Source: Solobacterium sp.
GTDB lineage: Bacteria > Bacillota_I > Bacilli_A > Erysipelotrichales > Erysipelotrichaceae
Assembly: GCA_016284975.1 (NCBI GenBank)
Contig: JAEEPV010000312.1
Span: 1 to 5,559, forward strand
Direction of reading: 5' to 3'
DNA length: 5,559 nt
Position 1 is the first letter of the stretch. The number at the start of each line of letters is the position of its first letter. The translations under genes were made by a program, and so were the position numbers. The notes below the pieces were generated by a model. The model had not been told where the DNA came from and made no database searches. It saw nothing but the letters and a program-made list of their open reading frames with translations. Below, piece after piece: positions 1-5,559 of this stretch.

Positions 1-96
1 AACGCCTATGTCTCGGCAATGGAAGCGGTATTCGGCAAAGGTTCCTGCTATAAACTGCGGATCCGCAGTGTCGGCGGCTATGAGATCAAAGCCTGA
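1..96 (+). CDS. C-terminal end of a truncated upstream gene, possibly a galactokinase-like GHMP kinase
   Basis: Frame 1 is open from the left edge and closes at a TGA at 94-96, giving 31 residues that begin NAYVSAMEAVFGKGSCYKLR and end GGYEIKA. The start and the catalytic part lie outside the window. The pattern G-S-C-Y-x-L-x-I-R-x-V-G-G close to the C-terminus recalls, from memory, the last beta-strands of galactokinase-family GHMP kinases, which transfer phosphate from ATP to a sugar. No GHMP motif itself is visible, so this identity is a guess. That it is a real gene end is supported by codon use like its neighbours' (ATC, CGC, GGC, AAA) and by the position of the next gene's ribosome binding site just after the stop. 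The 25-base gap to the next gene suggests a shared transcript. Confidence 0.6.
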   Translation, partial: NAYVSAMEAVFGKGSCYKLRIRSVGGYEIKA

Positions 97-121
97 ACTT
101 CTCTGAAAGGAAACAGAAATT

Positions 122-1621
122 ATGCTTAAAGATGGAAAAATACTGATTGGCAAAGCGGAGGATCTGGAAGTCTTCCTGACGCCTTCCCAGATGAACCGTC
201 ATGGTCTGATCGCCGGCGCCAGCGGAACCGGTAAGACCGTGACCCTGAAGGTTATCGCGGAATCTCTTTCCGAACTTGGCGTTCCGACGTTTATTGCTGA
301 CGTCAAGGGAGATCTTTCCGGTATGATCGTGGAAGGCGATATGGACGGAATCAGTGGACGACTGGAATCCATGGGAATTGAAGACTACGAAGTCCGCAAA
401 TACCCGGTTCACTTCTTTGATGTCTATCAGAATTACGGACATCCGGTACGTGCGAAAATGCAGGACATGGGTGTCATGCTGCTGAGCCGCATCATGGGGC
501 TTACAGATGCACAGGAAGGTGTATTGAATATCATTTTCCGGATTGCCGAAGACATGGAACTGGATATCATCGATCTGAAGGATCTTCAGGCTATGACCAC
601 ATATGTCGGCGAACATGCCAAAGAGTATACCGTACGCTATGGCAATGTATCGAAACAATCGGTAGGCGCTATCCTGCGGCATCTTTTACAGCTGGAAGAA
701 GATGGCGGTGATCTGTTCTTCGGCATGCCGTCTTTGAATATCGATGACTGGATGGGAACCGAAGGGGGACTCGGTTTAATGAACATGCTGGAGTGCGAAG
801 TACTGTTCCAGCATCCTCTGCTGTATTCCACATTCCTGCTCTGGATGCTCAATGAGCTCTATAACAAGCTTCCGGAAGTTGGTGATGCAGAGAAGCCGAA
901 GATGGTATTCTTCTTCGATGAAGCGCATCTCCTGTTTGACGATGCACCGAAACAGCTGGTCGATAAAATTGAACAGACCGTCAAGCTGATCCGCTCCAAA
1001 GGTGTTGGTGTCTTCTTCTGCACACAGTCTCCTGCGGATATTCCCAATTCCGTGCTGGCCCAGCTGTCCAACCGTATTCAGCACAGCCTGCGTGCCTATA
1101 CACCGGCGGAGATCAAAACGGTCAAGATGGCGGCGGAATCCTTCCGTCAGAACCCGGATCTCGATACCGTTGAGACAATCACCAACATGAAGACCGGAAC
1201 GGCACTTGTATCGGTTCTGGATGAGGAAGGCGCTCCGACAATCGTACAGAAGACCAAGATCCTGCCGCCGAAGTCTTCCATGGAAATCGCTCCGGAAGAA
1301 AAAGTAATGCGGTATATCGAATCCGACAGCATCTACGGCAAATACGAGAAGGCCTTTGATCCGGATTCCGCTTATGAAGCCATGGATGATATCCGTGCTG
1401 ATGAAGCTGCCGCAAAGGAAGCGGAAGCGGAAGCCAGAAAACAGGCCAAGCTTCAGGAACAGCAGGAACGTGCGGAAGCCAGAGAAAAGGCAAAAAAAGA
1501 AAAAGAACAGGCAGAATGGGGCAACCGCTTAGCCAGAAAGGCCAAGAACAGGCTGGAAAACGAAGCGATGAACTTCGGCCTTCGCTCCGCCAAGAAAATT
1601 CTCAAAGGGCTGCTCAAATAG
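122..1621 (+). CDS. HerA/YjgR-like P-loop ATPase (DUF853 family)
   Basis: A 499-residue cytoplasmic protein of the HerA-like, FtsK-superfamily ATPases, close to the roughly 500 residues of E. coli YjgR. Archaeal HerA forms hexameric rings that translocate DNA; the role of the YjgR/DUF853 branch is poorly defined. Seen in the sequence: a short N-terminal strand region (KILIGK), Walker A GASGTGKT at residues 32-39, the family segment ADVKGDLSGM at 59-68, Walker B MVFFFDEAH at 261-269, and CTQSPADIP at 300-308 followed by NRIQH at 317-321, which probably holds the sensor residues. Residues 427-480 are rich in Ala, Glu, Lys, Gln and Arg and look like a coiled coil. The tail RSAKKILKGLLK resembles the basic, amphipathic C-terminus of the family. 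The ATG at 122 is chosen because AAAGGA at 106-111 lies 10 bases upstream. There is no signal peptide or membrane segment. It probably shares a transcript with the gene upstream. No NurA-type nuclease partner is visible. Confidence 0.93.
   Translation: MLKDGKILIGKAEDLEVFLTPSQMNRHGLIAGASGTGKTVTLKVIAESLSELGVPTFIADVKGDLSGMIVEGDMDGISGRLESMGIEDYEVRKYPVHFFDVYQNYGHPVRAKMQDMGVMLLSRIMGLTDAQEGVLNIIFRIAEDMELDIIDLKDLQAMTTYVGEHAKEYTVRYGNVSKQSVGAILRHLLQLEEDGGDLFFGMPSLNIDDWMGTEGGLGLMNMLECEVLFQHPLLYSTFLLWMLNELYNKLPEVGDAEKPKMVFFFDEAHLLFDDAPKQLVDKIEQTVKLIRSKGVGVFFCTQSPADIPNSVLAQLSNRIQHSLRAYTPAEIKTVKMAAESFRQNPDLDTVETITNMKTGTALVSVLDEEGAPTIVQKTKILPPKSSMEIAPEEKVMRYIESDSIYGKYEKAFDPDSAYEAMDDIRADEAAAKEAEAEARKQAKLQEQQERAEAREKAKKEKEQAEWGNRLARKAKNRLENEAMNFGLRSAKKILKGLLK
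1427..1495 (+). repeat. Imperfect 45-base tandem duplication in the coiled-coil coding region of the ATPase
   Basis: The 13-base string GCGGAAGCCAGAR occurs at 1427 and again 45 bases (15 codons) later at 1472. It encodes AEARKQAK (residues 436-443) and AEAREKAK (residues 451-458). The in-frame 15-residue spacing fits two heptads plus one residue in a charged helical region. It could be an old duplication or simply convergent low-complexity coding of Ala, Glu and Lys. Confidence 0.5.
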
Positions 1622-1630
1622 CATCAACAG

Positions 1631-1652
1631 GAACACCGAAAGGTGTTCTTTT
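1631..1652 (+). terminator. Rho-independent terminator after the ATPase gene
   Basis: A perfect 7-bp inverted repeat GAACACC (1631-1637) and GGTGTTC (1642-1648) is closed by a GAAA tetraloop of the stable GNRA type and followed by TTTT (1649-1652). The stem can be extended outward by a G-U and an A-U pair (1629-1630 with 1649-1650). It begins 10 bases after the ATPase stop codon, the usual place for an intrinsic terminator. The T-run is short, so some read-through into polC is possible. On the opposite strand there is no T-run, so it acts for plus-strand transcripts only. Confidence 0.85.
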
Positions 1653-1681
1653 ATGTCAAGGCTTATATTTCTGATTCGCCG

Positions 1682-1690
1682 TGATAGAAT
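1682..1690 (+). promoter_or_regulatory. Probable polC promoter, extended -10 element
   Basis: TGATAGAAT at 1682-1690 is an extended -10 element (TG, one base, then TAGAAT, which matches TATAAT at five of six positions). With a 17-base spacer the -35 position is CTTATA at 1662-1667, which matches TTGACA at only three of six bases. A weak -35 is typical where the extended -10 is strong. It sits between the terminator of the previous gene and polC. The expected transcription start is near 1697, leaving a leader of only about 10 bases before the ATG at 1707. This is a consensus match only. Confidence 0.55.
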
Positions 1691-1706
1691 GACGGTACGA
1701 ATTTTT

Positions 1707-4700
1707 ATGGGAATTTTATTTGAAAAACTGCTGGAGAAATTTCCGGCTCCCGGGCTGGAACATCTGTATGGACTTGAAGTAGAACGAGTCTGTTTTTACC
1801 GTGCCGACCGGAAGATCACGGCCGAGTTATCGGGGGAATCCGTACTTTCCTTTGCGGATTATCAGGCAATCCGGGACTGGATGAGCCAGGCCTGCGGCTG
1901 TCCGGCTGATTTATCCTTCCGGGCTAAGAACTGTTCCATATCAATGAATGAACTTGATAAGTACCTTGCAGACCTGTATGCGGCTCAGCCGGAGCTGGCG
2001 ATCCTGAGTGAGAGTACGATCCGCTATGAAGAAGCTTTGAAGCGCATCCTGTTTCAGTTTGATGATCAGCGGAAAAAGGAAAAAGGAGAATCGTTCACAA
2101 TTGAGATTCAGAATTATCTCACAAAGATCGGTCTTGCGGATGTGACACCGGAATTTGAGGTCTTTGAAAGCGTGGCTCCGGAAATTCAGACGGTGATCAA
2201 ACCCAGAGAAGCGGAAGCCCCTAAACCGGAAGAACCAAAATTTAAAAAGCGGTATAAAAGCGCCAAGCGGGAATCCTGGCCGCTGGTTCAGCTGAAGGAT
2301 ATTACGGATCCTGCGGATGATATTAAAGTCGTTGCGGATGTATTTGCCGAAGATGAGGTTACGACCAAATACGGAAAAAAGATCAAGAACCTCTCGGTAT
2401 ACGACGGAACCGACGCGATCATGGTGAAGGTATTTGAGGGCCGCTGTTTTACCGCCGAAGAGCTTTCAGCCCTGAAAAAGGGAAAGCGGTATACCATTTA
2501 TGGTTCGGTTGTAAATGATTCCTTTACCAAAGATCTGACGCTTAATCCGGTGCAGATGGAAGAAGTCGAAGTGAAACCGATCACGGATCCATCCGAGGAA
2601 AAGCGCATTGAGATGCATATGCATACCAATATGTCGGAAATGGACGGTGTATGTTCTGCGGAATCCGTCGTGAAATATGCCTGGAACCTTGGCCACGAAG
2701 GCATCTGTATTACGGATCACGCGGATGTACAGGGGTTTGTAAAAGCGTTTAATACGGCCCAGTCACTGAAAAAAGGCAATCCGGAACGTCCATTTAAAGT
2801 TGGCCTTGGCTGTGAGATGAATCTTGCCAATGACCGGCTTACCATTGTTCGAAACGGAACAGACAAACCACTGCAGGACTGTACGTTTATCTGTTTTGAC
2901 CTGGAGACGACCGGCCTGTCCTGTTATTACGATTCGATCATCGAATTCGGTGCGGTAAAGATCGAACAGGATATCATTACCGACCGCATTCAGATGTTTA
3001 TCAAACCGCCGATGCCGATTCCGGCAGTCATCACCCGCAAGACCAATATCACCAATGAGATGGTAAAAGATGCACCGTCGTTTGAAGAGGCAATCGACCG
3101 GATTCTGGAATGGATCGGGGATGGGGTTCTCGTTGCGCATAATGCCACCTTTGACTATTACTTCCTGAATGAAGAACTGCGCCGGATTGGCCGCAAACCA
3201 CTGACAAACCCGGTGATCGACACCCTGGATCTTTCCCGTACGATTCTGAAGGAACGCCGGTTCTACCGGCTTGGCAATGTCGCCAATTTCTATCACATTA
3301 CGTATGACGAAGATGTTGCGCACCGCGCAGACTACGATGCGGAAGTGCTTTCTTCGGTATTCATGTCATTGATGAAAGATGCCGCAAAGAAAGGCGCCGC
3401 AACACTGAATACGCTGGATGATGTTCAGGATGAGGACGCCTTCAAAAAAGTCCGGCATTCCCATATCATCGTTCTGGCAAAAGATCATGAAGGATTACGT
3501 CGTCTGTATGAAATGGTCTCCGAATCCTGTACATCTTCGCTTGTCGTCATGGGCAAATCCGGCAAGGAAGGCTCCGGAGCTGCGGCAGAACCGCGCATCC
3601 GGAGATCAAGTGTGGATAAGGACCGTGAACATATTCTGATCGGAAGTTCCTGTCTGAACAATGAGATTTTCGAGCTTGCCTGCAATGGGGATGATGAACG
3701 TCTTTTCAATGCCATGAAATGGTATGACTACATTGAAATCCAGCCGCCGGGCAACTACAGTACCGAAGTCGTCCTTGGTTCGATTCCAAGCACGGACCGG
3801 CTGCAGGAGGTATTGAAACGGATCATTGCCATGGCAAAGAAAGCCGGCAAACCGGTCATTGCGGACAGTGATGCGCATTACTGTTCCCCGGATCAGAAGA
3901 TCTTCCGGGATGTTTATATCATGTCTCAGGGTGTCGGCGGTGTTACGCATCCGCTGTATATCCGTGATAATGAACTCCGTATCCGGACCAAGAATCCCGA
4001 TCAGCATATCCGTCTGACGGAAGAAATGAAGGAGTGTTTCTCCTTCCTTGAAAACTCCACGCTGGTTCATGAGATTGTCATCGATAATCCGAAGAAGATC
4101 TTTTCCATGCTGGAAGAAGTACGTCCGGTACCATCCGGAACGTTCCCGCCCGTCATTGCAGGATCGGATGACAAACTCCGTGAAATCTGTCATAAGACCG
4201 AACACGATCTGTATGAATTTGAAGGAAAGGTACCTGAGATCGTCAGCGAGCGGCTGAACCAGGAGCTGGACAATATCATTCGCCACGGATTCGGCGTTCA
4301 TTACTACATTGCTCATCTGCTGGTCAAGCGCTCCAATGATGACGGCTATGTCGTCGGCAGCCGGGGATCCGTCGGCTCCAGCTTCACCGCAACAATGTCG
4401 GGCATCACGGAAGTCAATCCGCTGCCGCCGCATTATCTGTGCCCGAAGTGCCACTTCAGTGAGTTTGTAGATCCTTCCATCGCCGCCAGCGGCTTTGATC
4501 TTCCGGATAAGGAATGCCCGCATTGCGGAACGATCATGCGCGGCAATGGACATAATATCCCGTTTCAGACCTTCCTTGGTTTTGATGCGGACAAGACGCC
4601 GGATATCGATCTGAACTTCTCCAATGAATATCAGGCAAAAGCCCATGCGTTCATTAAAGAAGTATTCGGAGAGAGTCATGCTTATCGTGCCGGAACGATT

Positions 4701-5559
4701 GGTACGGTCGCAGAAAAGACCGCATACGGATATGTCAGCGGGTATTGCGAAAAGATGAACATTCCGAATATGCGCAGAGTCATGAAGGATTATCTTGCGG
4801 TCCACTGTCAGGATGTCAAGCGTACGACCGGCCAGCATCCCGGCGGTATCATCATTATTCCGGAAGAGTTTAAGGCAGAAGACTTTACACCGATTCAGTA
4901 TCCGGCAAATGATCCGGAAAGCGAATGGAAGACAACTCATTACGACTTCCATGACATTCATGACAATGTGCTGAAATTTGATATTCTCGGTCACGTGGAT
5001 CCGACCGCGATGCGCCTGCTGCAGAATATCTCAGACACCAGACCGACTTCGATTCCGATGAATGATCCGGAAACGCTCTCATTGTTCTATTCGGATGAAG
5101 CGCTTCATGCCGATCCGCGGGTCTATAAAAAAGAAACCGGTGCGCTCGGACTTCCGGAATTCGGTACCCGGACGACACGAAGAGTTCTCGAAGAGACAAG
5201 ACCCCATGTATTCAGTGATCTGGTCATCATCTCGGGACTTTCCCATGGTACAGATGTCTGGGCAGGCAATGCCGAATCTCTGATTCAGGATGGTACCTGT
5301 ACGCTTTCCGAAGTCATCGGATGCCGTGACGATATCATGACCTATCTGCTTGCGAAGAATCTGGAGCCGCTCATGTCGTTTAAGATCATGGAAAGCGTGC
5401 GAAAGGGCAAGGGTCTGAACGAAGGCTGGGAAACGGCAATGAAGGAGCATGGCGTACCGGACTGGTATATCGATTCCTGCAAGAAGATCAAATATATGTT
5501 CACGAACGCGCATGCGGTTGCGTATGTCATGATGGCAGTCCGCATTGCCTGGTACAAGG
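1707..5559 (+). CDS. polC: DNA polymerase III alpha subunit, PolC type (3' end outside the window)
   Basis: PolC is the replicative polymerase of low-GC Gram-positive bacteria. It extends DNA at the fork and proofreads with its own 3'-5' exonuclease. The frame is open for 1284 codons and runs off the edge; B. subtilis PolC is 1437 residues, so about 150 are missing, including the rest of the C-terminal region. Numbering from ATG 1707: variable N-terminal domain about 1-165; charged Pro/Lys/Glu linker about 166-190; OB fold about 195-290; PHP part one with H304-x-H306 and TDH 336-338; inserted DEDDh exonuclease with D398, E400, D483, H539 and D544; PHP part two with D722-x-H724; fingers/palm motif SRGSVGSS; zinc-binding C912, C915, C937 and C940; catalytic D966 and D968 in PDIDLNFS; the motif RTTGQHPGGI; third catalytic D1092 in FDILG; then SGLSHGTDVW. 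All key residues are intact. The start is uncertain: 1707 has no clear Shine-Dalgarno, and in-frame ATGs lie at 1653 and 1689. Confidence 0.97.
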   Translation, partial: MGILFEKLLEKFPAPGLEHLYGLEVERVCFYRADRKITAELSGESVLSFADYQAIRDWMSQACGCPADLSFRAKNCSISMNELDKYLADLYAAQPELAILSESTIRYEEALKRILFQFDDQRKKEKGESFTIEIQNYLTKIGLADVTPEFEVFESVAPEIQTVIKPREAEAPKPEEPKFKKRYKSAKRESWPLVQLKDITDPADDIKVVADVFAEDEVTTKYGKKIKNLSVYDGTDAIMVKVFEGRCFTAEELSALKKGKRYTIYGSVVNDSFTKDLTLNPVQMEEVEVKPITDPSEEKRIEMHMHTNMSEMDGVCSAESVVKYAWNLGHEGICITDHADVQGFVKAFNTAQSLKKGNPERPFKVGLGCEMNLANDRLTIVRNGTDKPLQDCTFICFDLETTGLSCYYDSIIEFGAVKIEQDIITDRIQMFIKPPMPIPAVITRKTNITNEMVKDAPSFEEAIDRILEWIGDGVLVAHNATFDYYFLNEELRRIGRKPLTNPVIDTLDLSRTILKERRFYRLGNVANFYHITYDEDVAHRADYDAEVLSSVFMSLMKDAAKKGAATLNTLDDVQDEDAFKKVRHSHIIVLAKDHEGLRRLYEMVSESCTSSLVVMGKSGKEGSGAAAEPRIRRSSVDKDREHILIGSSCLNNEIFELACNGDDERLFNAMKWYDYIEIQPPGNYSTEVVLGSIPSTDRLQEVLKRIIAMAKKAGKPVIADSDAHYCSPDQKIFRDVYIMSQGVGGVTHPLYIRDNELRIRTKNPDQHIRLTEEMKECFSFLENSTLVHEIVIDNPKKIFSMLEEVRPVPSGTFPPVIAGSDDKLREICHKTEHDLYEFEGKVPEIVSERLNQELDNIIRHGFGVHYYIAHLLVKRSNDDGYVVGSRGSVGSSFTATMSGITEVNPLPPHYLCPKCHFSEFVDPSIAASGFDLPDKECPHCGTIMRGNGHNIPFQTFLGFDADKTPDIDLNFSNEYQAKAHAFIKEVFGESHAYRAGTIGTVAEKTAYGYVSGYCEKMNIPNMRRVMKDYLAVHCQDVKRTTGQHPGGIIIIPEEFKAEDFTPIQYPANDPESEWKTTHYDFHDIHDNVLKFDILGHVDPTAMRLLQNISDTRPTSIPMNDPETLSLFYSDEALHADPRVYKKETGALGLPEFGTRTTRRVLEETRPHVFSDLVIISGLSHGTDVWAGNAESLIQDGTCTLSEVIGCRDDIMTYLLAKNLEPLMSFKIMESVRKGKGLNEGWETAMKEHGVPDWYIDSCKKIKYMFTNAHAVAYVMMAVRIAWYK
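2355..2437 (+). other. Candidate -1 frameshift site (A AAA AAG) inside polC
   Basis: At 2375-2381 the codons GGA AAA AAG contain the heptamer A AAA AAG in the register needed for -1 slippage, the same heptamer used in E. coli dnaX. An SD-like GAGGT lies upstream at 2355-2359, 15 bases before the heptamer. A weak 5-bp stem (TCGGT 2394-2398 with ACCGA 2409-2413) lies downstream. Slippage would add 18 codons and end at TGA 2435-2437, giving a protein of about 243 residues cut within the OB fold. Lys-Lys codon pairs are common, so chance is a serious alternative. Confidence 0.2.

Noticed and set aside
86..682. A 198-codon minus-strand open frame opposite the ATPase gene
   Set aside because: It is in codon register with the ATPase gene and is explained by the same avoidance of TTA, CTA and TCA codons. 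It would also overlap the end of the upstream gene.
122..1621. HerA-like ATPase as part of an antiphage defence module
   Set aside because: The protein matches the housekeeping-like YjgR/DUF853 form in length and motifs, and no effector gene (nuclease, SIR2, DUF4297 or similar) is visible beside it.
1622..1706. Small RNA, riboswitch or attachment site in the only intergenic gap of note
   Set aside because: The 85 bases are accounted for by a terminator hairpin and a promoter. No further paired structure, direct repeat or conserved riboswitch core is visible.
2763..3323. A 186-codon minus-strand open frame opposite the exonuclease part of polC
   Set aside because: Again in codon register with polC, covering a highly conserved exonuclease coding region. 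Its translation shows no domain of its own.
3606..4994. A 462-codon open frame on the minus strand inside polC
   Set aside because: Its codons are in exact register with the polC codons, so its stops correspond to TTA, CTA and TCA in polC, which this gene rarely uses. The frame ends exactly at a polC TCA codon (3606-3608). The translation shows no recognisable domain, whereas the plus strand is clearly PolC.
1707..5559. Possible frameshift or in-frame stop in polC
   Set aside because: Reading codon by codon from 1707 to the edge gives an uninterrupted frame, with all PolC motifs in order and correctly spaced. The gene is cut only by the window edge.

Overview
All genes seen in this window read on the plus strand. 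It is a chromosomal housekeeping segment, most likely from a member of the Bacillota. The main argument is the second large gene, an almost complete PolC, the Gram-positive-type replicative DNA polymerase III alpha subunit with a built-in proofreading exonuclease. Base composition looks close to half G+C, with frequent CCG, CGG, GGC and GAA codons and few TTA, CTA and TCA codons. That would suit a mid-GC lineage such as some Erysipelotrichia or Clostridia, but I cannot fix the class from the sequence alone.

Layout: positions 1-96 hold the last 31 codons of a gene that begins outside the window. It may be a galactokinase-like GHMP kinase, but this is weakly supported. After a 25-base gap comes a complete 499-codon gene (122-1621) for a HerA/YjgR-type (DUF853) P-loop ATPase. 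It has clear Walker A and Walker B motifs and a charged, probably coiled-coil C-terminal region. The intergenic region 1622-1706 carries a compact intrinsic terminator (1631-1652) followed by a good extended -10 promoter element (1682-1690). From 1707 to the right edge runs polC, open for 1284 codons and still open at the edge. All its catalytic centres are visible: OB fold, split PHP domain, inserted DEDDh exonuclease, zinc-binding cysteines and the three polymerase aspartates. About 150 C-terminal residues are missing.

How it fits together: the terminator and promoter suggest that polC is transcribed separately from the upstream pair. The ATPase and the partial upstream gene probably share a transcript. 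No functional link between the ATPase and PolC can be shown here beyond adjacency and a general DNA-processing theme.

I found no mobile element, CRISPR array, RNA gene, defence cassette or new multi-gene system. The points worth a second look are small: an ambiguous polC start with no clear Shine-Dalgarno, a dnaX-type A AAA AAG slippery heptamer in the polC OB-fold region with an SD-like element upstream, an A AAA AAA heptamer in the ATPase gene, and a short Gly/Ser/Ala-rich insertion in PolC.
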